NCBI RefSeq assembly: GCF_013370205.1
Contig: NZ_JABWGV010000008.1
Location: 1 to 64,000, forward strand
Direction of reading: 5' to 3'
Source: Qipengyuania atrilutea
GTDB taxonomy: Bacteria > Pseudomonadota > Alphaproteobacteria > Sphingomonadales > Sphingomonadaceae
Length of the DNA stretch: 64,000 nt
Program-made: the position numbers and the translations under genes
Shown: piece by piece, positions 33,732-42,689 of the stretch
Numbering within the stretch: position 1 is the stretch's first letter
Layout: the number at the start of each line of letters is the position of its first letter
The notes under the pieces: generated by a model
What the model was told of the DNA's origin: nothing
Databases searched by the model: none
What the model saw: the letters and a program-made list of their open reading frames with translations, nothing else

Positions 33732-33760
33732 TACATAATGTCGGAATATCCGACATGCAA
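33732..33760 (-). promoter_or_regulatory. Promoter with palindromic operator in its spacer
   Basis: On the minus strand TTGCAT (33760-33755) and TATGTA (33737-33732) form a -35/-10 pair separated by exactly 17 bases. The perfect palindrome ATGTCGGA-ATA-TCCGACAT at 33738-33756 fills that spacer. It lies about 33 bases before the ACP-like gene start. A bound XRE dimer would block RNA polymerase directly. Confidence 0.65.
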
Positions 33761-34177
33761 GCCGGTTTGTCGATGAGCTATACCGACAGAGTGCTCGGAA
33801 CCTGAAAGGCAGATAATCGCGTTCGTCGATTTGGTAGGAGATTTCCCGGTTCGTCCATCATTGGTCACGCCCGGCATTGATTCGATGTCCGTTTTTGGGA
33901 AATCGGCGAGAGGGAGCGAACGACTGGATCTGGGGCGCAAAGCGGACATATGACATTTCGCAACTTTCGTCACCTATGACCGCAACTGGGCCGTAAGACG
34001 ACTGTCCGCTTCCAAGCAATTAGCATCACAGAGCAGTCGTTCCACTATTGGCCCAAAAAGGGGCCGATCGCGTGTTAACCTGCTAGATTGGCCAAGGATC
34101 TGGCCAAATTTGTCGAACTGTCGGCTGGTTGACGCTTCACTACAAAATGCGAGGCCGGTTTGCGAAACCGGTATGCC
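33761..34177. other. Intergenic region with dispersed repeats
   Basis: No gene seen. The gap contains GGGGCGCAAAGCGGACAT near 33934, GACTGTCCGCTTCC near 34000, and further GC-rich fragments like those in other gaps of the window. It separates the candidate conflict operon from the serine hydrolase gene. Confidence 0.45.
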
Positions 34178-35578
34178 CTAATCCGCAGTGGCCGATGACA
34201 GCACTGGGCCATAGGCGATCGTCAACCGGACTACCGCCCATAGCGGTCCAAGTATGGCTGCGGCGATCATGCAGGCAGCAAAATCGGGCTGATACAGCAT
34301 CAATGTGTTAACCGATCCTCCGAAGAGCCCGGGGACGATGGCCAACAGGAATGCGGCCATTGCCAGCGTTGTGGCAACCGGGAACCACAGGCTCAACAGG
34401 CCAGCTACACTCTGTGTCCGCTTGCGCCGCAGCGCGGCGCGGCTGCGCCATGCCCAGCCGGTGCTGACAAGGAAGAGCAGCGGCAGAACAAGCATCATCA
34501 GGAAGGTCGTCTTTGGCCAGATTCGTGAACCCTCCCCGGCATACTCGCGACCCAGCGCAATCGCGGTGATCCCATTGAGCAAGCTGCCGTTATCAGCGAA
34601 ACCGATCCCGCCATTGGCGTTAACCAGCACGATCGCCGCCTTGCGTTCGGCCGGCAACAGCGTCACCAGCGCCTCGCTGCCTGGAACGAGTCCACGGTGG
34701 GCTGCGGTTCCGGCTTTCAGGTCGATAAACCAGCCCAATCCATAGAACGGTGATTGCTTGCTGGCGGGGCGGAGCATCTGGGCCTTGCCCACCGCGCTGA
34801 TAATGTCGTCGCGGCCGTCAAGCATGATCGCGGCATAGCGTACCAGATCGCTGGCGCTGGCAAAGATGCCTCCTGCCGGGGCCGCAACCTGCCCATTCTC
34901 CCGTTCGGTGTAGGCGCGCTTACCGCCGAACCATGGGCGATGGCCACGCGCTACCCCGCCAGGCTCTGCACCGCGGGCAACGAAGCTATGCGTCATCCCG
35001 GCCGGCTTAAGGATGCTGCGTTCGATATAGTTGGCGAAATCCTCTCCTGTCACAGCCTCGATCACCGCACCGAGGAGATGGTAGTTGGTGTTGGAATACT
35101 CCCAGCGTTCACCGGGAGAGTAAGCCGGGGTCCAGTCTGCGACCATCGCGGCATGGGCGGCGAGGGTCTCCGCATGGGGGCCGTTGCCCTGCACGGTAGA
35201 ATAGCCGCTGGTGTGGCTCAGTAACTGGCGCAGGGTGATCGCGCCGCTCGGCCTCCCCGCAAAGGCATCGAGATAGTTGCCAACTCCCGTGTCAAGATCG
35301 AGCTTCCCTGCCTCGACCAGCTGCATCACCGCAAGGGCAGTGAAGCTTTTAGACACTGACCCGATCAGGAACGGGGTATCTGGTGTGACCGGTTCTCCTC
35401 CGCCAGCCAGGGTGGTTCCGCGCGCACCGGCGGCGACCTTGCCTTTGTCGATGGCTGCATAGGCAAGCCCCGGCGCACCGGATTCCGGCCAGACTGCGGT
35501 GACGAAGTCCTCCACCGCTTTGAGCGAAACCGATGCGCCAAGGTTAATTGGCAGAAGAGCCAAAATCGCCAGAATCAT
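34178..35578 (-). CDS. Beta-lactamase-family serine hydrolase with C-terminal membrane segments
   Basis: The 466-residue protein begins with a signal peptide or anchor (MILAILALLPINLGAS). It has a class C beta-lactamase/DD-peptidase-like domain: Ser74-x-x-Lys77 in GSVSK, Tyr161-Ser-Asn163 in YSN, and AHRG near residue 305. After about residue 365 come three hydrophobic spans, anchoring the enzyme in the inner membrane with the domain in the periplasm. ATG 35578 is listed; a TTG at 35587 has a better-spaced GGAG. Such proteins are esterases, D-aminopeptidases or cell-wall enzymes more often than antibiotic-hydrolysing lactamases. It is divergent from the amidohydrolase gene. Confidence 0.85.
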   Translation of the reverse strand: MILAILALLPINLGASVSLKAVEDFVTAVWPESGAPGLAYAAIDKGKVAAGARGTTLAGGGEPVTPDTPFLIGSVSKSFTALAVMQLVEAGKLDLDTGVGNYLDAFAGRPSGAITLRQLLSHTSGYSTVQGNGPHAETLAAHAAMVADWTPAYSPGERWEYSNTNYHLLGAVIEAVTGEDFANYIERSILKPAGMTHSFVARGAEPGGVARGHRPWFGGKRAYTERENGQVAAPAGGIFASASDLVRYAAIMLDGRDDIISAVGKAQMLRPASKQSPFYGLGWFIDLKAGTAAHRGLVPGSEALVTLLPAERKAAIVLVNANGGIGFADNGSLLNGITAIALGREYAGEGSRIWPKTTFLMMLVLPLLFLVSTGWAWRSRAALRRKRTQSVAGLLSLWFPVATTLAMAAFLLAIVPGLFGGSVNTLMLYQPDFAACMIAAAILGPLWAVVRLTIAYGPVLSSATAD

Positions 35579-35627
35579 GCTGCGCAATTGATGTCTCCGG
35601 CTGCAAGACGCGTACGAGATACTGTGT

Positions 35628-35657
35628 CTTGTGCAGTGCACCTGCAACAATCACAAG
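35628..35657. promoter_or_regulatory. Nested inverted repeats between divergent genes
   Basis: CTTGTG (35628-35633) pairs with CACAAG (35652-35657), and the palindrome GTGCAGTGCAC (35631-35641) is nested in the left arm. The site lies between the divergent serine hydrolase and amidohydrolase genes and may be a shared operator. Confidence 0.35.
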
Positions 35658-35745
35658 ATGCAAGCCAGAAATTCATTTGTTACAATCAACGTCAACTCGG
35701 ATTTTCGACAATAGGTGAGACGGCCGACGGGGAGGCCAAGGGCTG

Positions 35746-37179
35746 ATGTCTATACTCAGAATGTTTGCGGCAGGATTGGCACTCTTTCTGGCGCATTTGT
35801 CTTCTATAGCCATGGCGAACACTTCCGGCACCTACTTGCTGGACAATGTGCAGGTGCTCGATCTCGACGGGGATGGTGCTGTGGTCCGTCCGGACATGGC
35901 TATCCTTGTCGAGGACGGAATCATCGCCGCGGTCATGCCGTCCGCCGAGCCGCGCTCCAAGGAGGGCTTGAGGGTCATCGACGGCGCGGGCCGGATCGCC
36001 ATGCCGGGGCTAGTCGATATGCACGTTCATGTCTGGGACGAAGCCTCACTCGGAGCCTATCTTGCCGCCGGGGTAACCACCATCCGCAATGCCTCGGGCA
36101 TGCCGTTCCACCTGCGTCTCGCCGACCGAATCGCGCGGGGCGAGACGCTTGGCCCGCGGCTGATAACCACCGGGCCGATCCTGAACAGCTCTGGGGCCAA
36201 TGCGCAGATCAACCACCATATCGTGACGACGGCGGAGGAAGCGAGGGCGGCGGTGCGGCAGCACCATGCGGCCGGCTTTCGCAGGCTCAAGGTGTATTCC
36301 AATCTCACCCGTGCCGCCTACGAGGCGATCCGAGACGAGGCATCGCTACTGGGCATGACGATCATGGGCCACACCCCCGAAGGCTTGCGAGCGCCAGGCA
36401 TGCCTTATGAAAAGCCGTTCGCAATCGCTTTCGAGGAACTGCTCGACGACGGCTTTGTGACGATCGAGCACGTCGAATCCATCGTCTGGCATGGTCTGCG
36501 TGACGCCCATGACGAGAATGCCGCGTGGCAACTGGCGCAGAACATTGCGGCCGCCGGCGTGCCGGTCGATCCGACACTGCTGGCGTTTTACAATCTGCTG
36601 CAAGTCGCGGAAACAGATGGCGCATATCTGGACCGCGCCGGCACCGAACGTATCAATCCTCTGCTGGTGGCTCAGTCACAGCCCGAATATGAGCGCTGGA
36701 CGGCTGAAGACCCTGCGCGCCACCGAGAGGCCTTCGCCTTCTACCAACGCATGACGAAGATGCTGGCGGAAGAGGGCGTGGTGCTTGTGGCGGGCAGCGA
36801 TGCAGGCATCTTCACCAACGTGCCAGGCGTGTCGCTGGTCGAGGAACTGGAACTACTGGAAGCGGCAGGACTAAGTCGAGCGGACGTGCTGCGGACCGCG
36901 ACCCAGAATGCCGCAATGGCCTTGGGCGAGGACAATCTTTTTGGCCGTATCGCGCCGGGCCAGCGCGCCGATCTGATCCTGCTTGAACGCGATCCGGCGA
37001 CCGACCTATCCGCGCTCAGAGCGATTTCCGCTGTGATCGCCGGTGGGCGCTATCTCAACCGCGAGCGGCTCGACGATTTGCTTGCGTGGGCCGCTAATCA
37101 CGATGTCGCCCGCACACAGCGTCATCTGATCGAAGCGCTTCAGGCACAAGGCATCGATACCAACGCACTGGGGCTGTGA
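35746..37179 (+). CDS. Amidohydrolase family protein, exported
   Basis: The 477-residue precursor starts with a signal peptide (MSILRMFAAGLALFLAHLSSIAMA). Its metal centre is the amidohydrolase type: His93-x-His95 in GLVDMHVH, a lysine in LKVYS, histidines in GHTPEG and IEHVE, and an aspartate in AGSDAG. It ends with the usual small beta-domain sequence (GRIAPGQRADLILLERDP). Exported homologues include Xaa-Pro dipeptidases and imidazolonepropionase-like hydrolases. It is divergent from a periplasmic serine hydrolase, which suggests the two act on the same kind of amide, ester or peptide substrate. Confidence 0.88.
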   Translation: MSILRMFAAGLALFLAHLSSIAMANTSGTYLLDNVQVLDLDGDGAVVRPDMAILVEDGIIAAVMPSAEPRSKEGLRVIDGAGRIAMPGLVDMHVHVWDEASLGAYLAAGVTTIRNASGMPFHLRLADRIARGETLGPRLITTGPILNSSGANAQINHHIVTTAEEARAAVRQHHAAGFRRLKVYSNLTRAAYEAIRDEASLLGMTIMGHTPEGLRAPGMPYEKPFAIAFEELLDDGFVTIEHVESIVWHGLRDAHDENAAWQLAQNIAAAGVPVDPTLLAFYNLLQVAETDGAYLDRAGTERINPLLVAQSQPEYERWTAEDPARHREAFAFYQRMTKMLAEEGVVLVAGSDAGIFTNVPGVSLVEELELLEAAGLSRADVLRTATQNAAMALGEDNLFGRIAPGQRADLILLERDPATDLSALRAISAVIAGGRYLNRERLDDLLAWAANHDVARTQRHLIEALQAQGIDTNALGL

Positions 37180-37534
37180 TCGCAAAGACCGCGGCACAAA
37201 CACGTGGTGCGCCACTGCGTATTGACGCGTTGCGTTAAGTTCCGACACAAAGCGCTCTTACAGCGCAAAATATCTATGACCGCTTTTCGGAAGCGTGGGC
37301 GATCGGTCTGATGACTGAAAATGGGGCGCAAAGCTGCCATACAATCCAGCGAGTGCAGTTTGCTCACCTAGGAGTTGAGACAAACATTAATTTCTCCTCA
37401 CTCTTTGCTGATTTCAGACGCATGTCTCTCACTGCATGATCGCGAGATACGTTGAGCAAAACCGCGCGGAACTGGATCGAAAACTACAGCTATCGGTTGT
37501 CCAGAGCTTTGTCTGAAAAATCTCCGGGACTGTT
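37180..37534. other. Intergenic region with repeat fragment
   Basis: No gene seen. TGGGGCGCAAAGCTGCCATA near 37321 closely resembles the sequence near 33934, another sign of the dispersed intergenic repeat. The 3' part leads to the tRNA gene on the opposite strand. Confidence 0.4.
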
Positions 37535-37622
37535 TGGTGCGGTCGAGAAGACTCGAACTTCCACGGGTTATTCACCCACAACGACCTCAACGTTGCGCGT
37601 CTACCAGTTCCGCCACGACCGC
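37535..37622 (-). tRNA. tRNA-Leu (anticodon GAG)
   Basis: The minus strand reads GCGGTCG at the 5' acceptor arm (37622-37616) and CGACCGC at the 3' arm (37545-37539), followed by discriminator A and an encoded CCA (37537-37535). The anticodon stem CAACG/CGTTG closes loop TTGAGGT, giving anticodon GAG. A long variable arm and the T-arm motif GTTCGAGTC are present. The 88-nt length with CCA fits class II tRNA-Leu, which reads CUC and CUU codons. No integrase or att duplication is adjacent. Confidence 0.95.
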
Positions 37623-37750
37623 ACACAGTCAGTTCCGGGTGCGCCTGGCGCGTTCCCGTCCGGTAGGAGCGCGCCACTAGCAACGCGCCCGCCCTGCCGC
37701 AAGCATTTTGCGTAGACCTATCCCGAGAATTCGGTGTCTACAGGAAAACC

Positions 37751-38704
37751 TTATTCGGAAGACCAGCCGAAATCGGCGAAACGTGCCGATGTCGGCACGT
37801 CGGTTACAGCCTCGCTGATGGTCACGCTTTCGCCCGGTGCGAGCGTGCGCTTGGGCGGCTGTGCCTCGAAACTGTAGACCACGCGCAGGTTCTCGTCGCG
37901 CAGCACGATGAGGACGGGCGGCACGTCGCGCGTTTCCGTCCCGACGTTGGTGATCGTGCCCTTGGCGCCGAAATACTCGGTCTCGCCCGGCAGCGTTCGC
38001 CGTTCCTGCGCGTCGATCGGGAAATCCATCTGCAGGTCGGGCTCGCTCGCCGCGAATTGCGGACCGCCTTTCGCCCAGTCCGGCAGACCCCAGATCTGGA
38101 TCGCCGCGACGAAACTGGCGGCAATCACGGCGAAGGCGACTGCGGCGGCAGTGAACAGCTTGAGCGGATTGCGGCGCGGGCGGAAGGGCGGGGCGTAGTC
38201 GAACGGCGAACGGCCGGTATCTTCCTCTTCCTGCGGAGCGTCGTAATGCCGCTTCGCTTCGGTGTCGGTTCTGGTTGCCGGTTCGCTTTGCTCGGTCGTG
38301 TCGGGCTGAGCTGCCGAGGCCGCTTCCGGTTCTTCGACCGTTGCGTTTCGCTCGGTCGGAGCGGGGGGCGGCGCGTCGTCAGCGGCCGGAGGTGCCGCAA
38401 CGGGGCGAACCTCTTCATCTCGCTCGTCGTCGCGGTCGGGCGCGCTGGAAGCGGCAGGCTCTTCCGCAGGACGGCGCGGGGAGGGCGCCGGCTCCGACCT
38501 TTCGGGCGATTGCGCGGTTTCGGACGACCGCGCCGGGGGCGCGGGTTCCGGAGAGGCTGGCGGACCTTCGCGCTCTTCCAGCGAAGGGCCTTCCTGGAAC
38601 CAGCTGTGTTTGCATTTGGCACAGCGAACGGTTCGCCCATCGATCCCGACGGCATTATCCGGCACGACGTATCGGGTCGCGCATGCGGGGCAGGCGATAA
38701 TCAT
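37751..38704 (-). CDS. MJ0042-type zinc-ribbon membrane protein
   Basis: The 317-residue protein starts MIIACPACATRYVVPD, with CPAC and CAKC pairs forming an N-terminal zinc ribbon (about residues 5-31). A long Pro/Glu/Ala-rich linker (about 45-170) and one membrane span (about 195-217) follow, then a C-terminal domain. This layout is common in alphaproteobacteria; function is not established. ATG 38704 is chosen because the family starts at this residue. It is divergent from ftsE. Confidence 0.8.
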   Translation of the reverse strand: MIIACPACATRYVVPDNAVGIDGRTVRCAKCKHSWFQEGPSLEEREGPPASPEPAPPARSSETAQSPERSEPAPSPRRPAEEPAASSAPDRDDERDEEVRPVAAPPAADDAPPPAPTERNATVEEPEAASAAQPDTTEQSEPATRTDTEAKRHYDAPQEEEDTGRSPFDYAPPFRPRRNPLKLFTAAAVAFAVIAASFVAAIQIWGLPDWAKGGPQFAASEPDLQMDFPIDAQERRTLPGETEYFGAKGTITNVGTETRDVPPVLIVLRDENLRVVYSFEAQPPKRTLAPGESVTISEAVTDVPTSARFADFGWSSE

Positions 38705-38861
38705 CCTTAACGGTCTTACGCACGGCTTTGCGCCGCAACAAGGCTTTCGCCGGTGAGAGCGGGGCAACTACGGCTTTTTTCCACATCGCAGGCTCGTTAT
38801 AGGCTGCCCGTGATGCCCGCCGCGTTCCGCCTCGACCTGTCTGTCTGCCTGGGGCGGCGCG

Positions 38862-39620
38862 ATGGATAGCCAGCATCCGGTCGTACAGCTCGACAATGTC
38901 GGTCTCAGGTACGGGACCGACAAGGAAGTGCTTTCGGGCGTAAGCTGTTCGCTGCACGCGGGGCAGTTCTACTTCCTCACCGGGGCGAGCGGCGCGGGCA
39001 AGACCTCGCTTCTGAAGTTGCTGTATCTGGCGCAGACCCCGTCGCGGGGCGCCTTGCGGATGTTCGGAACCGATATGGTGACTGTCCCCAAGGACAAGCT
39101 TCCTGCCTTTCGTCGGCGTCTCGGTGTGGTGTTCCAAGATTTCCGGCTGGTCGAGCACATGGACGTATTCGATAATATCGCCCTGCCGCTGCGCGTGGCG
39201 GGCGTGCGCGAGCGCGATCTGGTCGAGCCGGTGAGCGATATGCTGGCTTGGGTCGGCCTCGAAAACCGTGCTCATGCGAAACCGGCGACGCTATCAGGTG
39301 GTGAGCAGCAACGGGTCGCCATCGCGCGCGCGGTGATCAGCAAGCCCGACATGCTGGTCGCGGACGAACCGACCGGCAACGTCGACCCTGAGATGGCGCT
39401 GAAGCTCCTCAGCCTCTTCTACGCGTTGAACCGGCTGGGCACGACAGTCGTGGTCGCGACGCACGACGTGCAGCTGCTGCGGCAGATGCCCGATGCGCTA
39501 ATCATGCGGCTCGACAAGGGCAAGCTGATGGACCCGACCGGCGCGCTGCGATATCCGCCGCGGGCAGTGCAGAAGCGGGAGCCGGCATGGCCCGGCGTGG
39601 CGAGCGACGAGCGGGCATGA
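38862..39620 (+). CDS. ftsE: Cell division ATP-binding protein FtsE
   Basis: The 252-residue ABC ATPase has Walker [10 protein letters not shown] near residue 41, Q-loop VVFQDF, signature LSGGEQQR near 145, Walker B MLVADEP and the switch ATHD. FtsE works with membrane protein FtsX at the septum, where the complex activates peptidoglycan amidases. The next gene is ftsX, overlapping by ATGA, which confirms the assignment over generic ABC exporters. Confidence 0.95.
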   Translation: MDSQHPVVQLDNVGLRYGTDKEVLSGVSCSLHAGQFYFLTGASGAGKTSLLKLLYLAQTPSRGALRMFGTDMVTVPKDKLPAFRRRLGVVFQDFRLVEHMDVFDNIALPLRVAGVRERDLVEPVSDMLAWVGLENRAHAKPATLSGGEQQRVAIARAVISKPDMLVADEPTGNVDPEMALKLLSLFYALNRLGTTVVVATHDVQLLRQMPDALIMRLDKGKLMDPTGALRYPPRAVQKREPAWPGVASDERA

Positions 39621-40555
39621 GGCGTCCTCCGGTCGTATCCGATGCGGTCAAGCGCGGGCTGACGCCGCTGCACCGGCGGCAATCCTCGCAGCTGCTGCCG
39701 CGCACGCGCATGGGCGGGCCGATGCCGTGGATCATCGCGATCATGGTCGCGCTAGTCGTGCTCGCGGCGGGCGGGGCTTTGGCGCTGGGCACGCTGGCCG
39801 ACAGTGCGAGGGGTGAGCTGGCCGGAGCCGCAACCGTGCAGATCGTCGAGGCGGACCCGCAGACACGCGCAGTGCAGGTCCGGCGTGCGGTGGCGGCGCT
39901 ATCGGCCGATCCGGCAGTGGTAAGCGTCCGCGCGGTACCGGAGGAGGAGATCGAAGCCCTGCTGCAACCCTGGCTCGGCGATCTGGAAACGGGCGGTGTG
40001 TCCGCCGTTCCGGTACCGGCGCTGATCGACATCCAGCTTACCGAAGCGGCGGGCGACGCGGAACTGGCCCGTCTTTCTGGATTGCTGGAGAGCGCCGCAC
40101 CCGACGCGCGACTCAACGCGCAGTCGGACTGGCTCGGTCCGGTCTTCGGCGCCATCGCCTCGATCCAGTGGCTCGCGCTCATCCTCGCACTGATGTTGGC
40201 CTTCACTGGCGTGACGGCAGTCTGGCTGGCGGCGCGCAATGCTCTGGCTGCCAACGCCAAGACGATCGAGGTGGTGCATCTTCTCGGGGGCGACGATCAC
40301 CAGATCGCCCGCGTCGTGCAGCGCGCCATGCGGACGGAGGCAGTTCTGGGGAGCGCGGCGGGCTTCGTAATCGGCGCTGCAGCGCTCCTGTTTCTGGGCT
40401 CGCAGTTTGCCGCCCTCGATTCAGGGCTTGTCGCGGGCGGCGGGATCGGCTGGAGCGGCTGGGTGATACTTGCGCTTATACCCCTTCTCGGTGCCTTTGT
40501 GGCCCTGTTGACCGCCCGTCTGACCGTTCTTTATCTGCTGCGGAAGATCGCATGA
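39617..40555 (+). CDS. ftsX: Cell division protein FtsX
   Basis: The 312-residue membrane protein has an N-terminal basic cytoplasmic part, a first span near residue 40 (WIIAIMVALVVLAAGGALAL), a periplasmic loop of about 100 residues and three C-terminal spans, the FtsX topology. ATG 39617 overlaps the ftsE stop, although the frame is open from 39587. It overlaps the YdcF gene by ATGA. Confidence 0.92.
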   Translation: MRRPPVVSDAVKRGLTPLHRRQSSQLLPRTRMGGPMPWIIAIMVALVVLAAGGALALGTLADSARGELAGAATVQIVEADPQTRAVQVRRAVAALSADPAVVSVRAVPEEEIEALLQPWLGDLETGGVSAVPVPALIDIQLTEAAGDAELARLSGLLESAAPDARLNAQSDWLGPVFGAIASIQWLALILALMLAFTGVTAVWLAARNALAANAKTIEVVHLLGGDDHQIARVVQRAMRTEAVLGSAAGFVIGAAALLFLGSQFAALDSGLVAGGGIGWSGWVILALIPLLGAFVALLTARLTVLYLLRKIA

Positions 40556-41085
40556 TCTGGCGCGCGTTTCTGGCGGTGGTCGGCGTGTGGCTGCTCGGCT
40601 TCATCTGGTTTGCGATGGCCCTGCCGCAGCCGCTCGACCCGCAGTATCAGACCGATGCGGTAATCGTGCCGACAGGCGGGGCAGGGCGGATCGCACGCGG
40701 TCTCGACATCATCGAGGCGGGCGGGGCGCAGGAGCTCTTCGTTTCGGGCGTCGATCCCGAAGTGAAGCCGGATGAGTTCGCGGAAGAGTTCGCAGTCCCG
40801 CCCGAGCGAATGGAATGCTGCGTGACGCTGGGCTTCCGGGCGGTCGATACGCGCAGCAATGCGGTGGAAGCGGCAGATTGGCTCGACGACCACGGCTTCA
40901 AGACCGTCCGCCTCGTCACGACCGACTGGCACATGCGGCGCGCGGCGAACGAGTTCCGCGCCGCACTGCCCGAAGGGGTGGAACTGGTCGAGGACGGCGT
41001 ACGATCCACGACCTCGTTGTCGACGCTGTTTCTCGAGTATAACAAGCTGCTCGCCAGCCGCGCCGCGAAGCACCTGTTCTCATGA
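40552..41085 (+). CDS. YdcF family (DUF218) protein
   Basis: This 177-residue protein has one N-terminal span (WRAFLAVVGVWLLGFIWF) and a DUF218 Rossmann-like domain with AVIVPTGGAGR near residue 37, TRSNAVEAADWL near 103 and VTTDWHMRRA near 123. The DUF218 family includes the ElyC/SanA-type envelope proteins. It is coupled by ATGA to ftsX before and plsC after, a typical sphingomonad order that ties it to envelope assembly. Catalytic function is unknown. Confidence 0.88.
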   Translation: MIWRAFLAVVGVWLLGFIWFAMALPQPLDPQYQTDAVIVPTGGAGRIARGLDIIEAGGAQELFVSGVDPEVKPDEFAEEFAVPPERMECCVTLGFRAVDTRSNAVEAADWLDDHGFKTVRLVTTDWHMRRAANEFRAALPEGVELVEDGVRSTTSLSTLFLEYNKLLASRAAKHLFS

Positions 41086-41780
41086 GCAGGGCGTTACTGA
41101 TCATGCGGAACTTCGCGTTCTACCCGGTCTTCTACCTCGGCTCGATCGTCATCACCCTGACCGCACTCGCGGTCGCGCCGTTCAACACCCCCAAGTTCCG
41201 CAAGGTGGTGTGGTTCTGGAGCCGTTTTCACCGCTGGTGTGTGACCGACATTCTGCGGGCCCCGGTCCGCTTAGAAGGCAGGCCGATCAACGGGCCAGTC
41301 CTTTACGCCATAAGGCACGAGAGTTTCTTCGAGGCAATCGACATGCCATGCCTGCTCGATACGCCGAGCGTCTTTGCCAAGCAGGAGCTTTTCACCATTC
41401 CCGGATGGGGTCCGGCGGCGCGCGCCTATGGCCTCGTTCCGGTCGCGCGCGATGCCGGCGCGCGGGCGCTCATGGCGATGATCCGCGAAGCGCGAGGTCT
41501 CGCAGCCGAAGGGCGGCCGCTCGTAATCTTCCCCGAGGGATCGCGCGTCGAACACGGCGTGCGCGCGCCGCTGCGCTCGGGCTTCGCGGGGCTTTACAAG
41601 GCGCTGAAACTACCGGTCGTGCCGGTCGCCGTGAATAGCGGCCCGGCCTACCACCGGTTCTGGAAGGAGGCGCGGCCGATCACGTACCGGTTCGGTGAGA
41701 CCATTCCAGCAGGCCTCGACCGCGCCGAGATCGAGCGGCGGGTGACCGAAGCCATCAACGCATTGAACGATCGGCCGTAG
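41082..41780 (+). CDS. plsC: 1-acyl-sn-glycerol-3-phosphate acyltransferase
   Basis: The 232-residue membrane-associated acyltransferase starts with a hydrophobic segment (about 10-35). It shows an HX4-acid motif as HESFFE near residue 80 (glutamate instead of the common aspartate) and the substrate-binding FPEGSR near residue 149. It makes phosphatidic acid from lysophosphatidic acid in phospholipid synthesis. ATGA coupling to the YdcF gene places it in the ftsEX operon. Confidence 0.9.
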   Translation: MSRALLIMRNFAFYPVFYLGSIVITLTALAVAPFNTPKFRKVVWFWSRFHRWCVTDILRAPVRLEGRPINGPVLYAIRHESFFEAIDMPCLLDTPSVFAKQELFTIPGWGPAARAYGLVPVARDAGARALMAMIREARGLAAEGRPLVIFPEGSRVEHGVRAPLRSGFAGLYKALKLPVVPVAVNSGPAYHRFWKEARPITYRFGETIPAGLDRAEIERRVTEAINALNDRP

Positions 41781-41789
41781 TCAGCCGGG

Positions 41790-42689
41790 TTAATGCTTGC
41801 GCCCGAAGTCCGGCGCAGCGTCGTCCTGCCCCTGCTCGATGACCTGCCGCCGGATGGCGCGGGTGCGGCTGAACATGTTGTGCAGCGTTTCGCCGTCGCC
41901 CGAACGGATCGCGCGCTGCATTGCGGTGAGATCCTCGGTGAAGCGCCCGAGCATCTCCAGCACCGCATCCCGGTTGTGGAGGAAGACATCGCGCCACATT
42001 GTCGGGTCAGACGCGGCGATGCGAGTGAAGTCGCGAAAACCGCCTGCGGAATATTTGATGACTTCGCTGCGCGTCACCTCTTCCATGTCTGATGCAGTGC
42101 CAACGATGGTGTATGCGATGAGGTGCGGAATGTGGCTGGTAACGGCAAGAACGAGATCGTGATGCTCGGCATCCATGATCTCGACCGTTGCGCCGAGCCG
42201 CTGCCAGAAAATGCGAAGCGCCGCGAGGGCTTCGGGCGCGGCTCCCTCGGGCGGGGTGACGATGCACCAGCGCCCGTGGAACAGTTCAGCAAAGCCGGCA
42301 TCCGCGCCGCTTTGTTCGGTCCCGGCGACCGGATGCGCCGGAATGATGGTGCGGCCCGGCAGCGCTTCGGTCAGGTCGCGCAGCACGCTTTGCTTCGACG
42401 AACCCACATCGCTGACGATCGCATCGCCGCGAAGGTGGGGGTCGATCTTCGCCGCGACGCTTTTCATCGCGCCGACAGGTACGCACAGCAGGACGAGGTC
42501 CGCATCGCGCACCGCCTCGGCGATGTCGTTATGGACGGTGCCGACCAGCCCGCGTTCGGTCGCTCTTGCGCGCGTCGCTTCATCGGCATCGTAGCCGGTC
42601 GTGACGATTTCGGGCGCGTCGGCACGGACGGCGAGGCCAACCGACCCGCCAAGAAGGCCCAATCCGATGACCGCAACCCGCTCGATCAC
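41790..42689 (-). CDS. Prephenate/arogenate dehydrogenase
   Basis: This 299-residue TyrA-type enzyme has the NAD(P)-binding [16 protein letters not shown] at the start, SDVGSSKQS near 93, and the catalytic [15 protein letters not shown] around 118 followed by TSHIPHL near 188. It oxidatively decarboxylates prephenate or arogenate in tyrosine synthesis. It overlaps the upstream hisC-type gene by ATGA, the standard alphaproteobacterial hisC-tyrA pair whose aminotransferase may also serve aromatic amino acids. Whether it prefers prephenate or arogenate cannot be read. Confidence 0.93.
   Translation of the reverse strand: MIERVAVIGLGLLGGSVGLAVRADAPEIVTTGYDADEATRARATERGLVGTVHNDIAEAVRDADLVLLCVPVGAMKSVAAKIDPHLRGDAIVSDVGSSKQSVLRDLTEALPGRTIIPAHPVAGTEQSGADAGFAELFHGRWCIVTPPEGAAPEALAALRIFWQRLGATVEIMDAEHHDLVLAVTSHIPHLIAYTIVGTASDMEEVTRSEVIKYSAGGFRDFTRIAASDPTMWRDVFLHNRDAVLEMLGRFTEDLTAMQRAIRSGDGETLHNMFSRTRAIRRQVIEQGQDDAAPDFGRKH

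Noticed and set aside
34178-35578. Antibiotic-resistance beta-lactamase
   Set aside because: SxxK and YSN motifs with C-terminal membrane spans fit the broad serine hydrolase/esterase group; nothing indicates antibiotic hydrolysis.
37535-37622. tRNA-Leu as attachment site of a genomic island
   Set aside because: No integrase gene and no duplicated tRNA 3' end were found within the accessory region.
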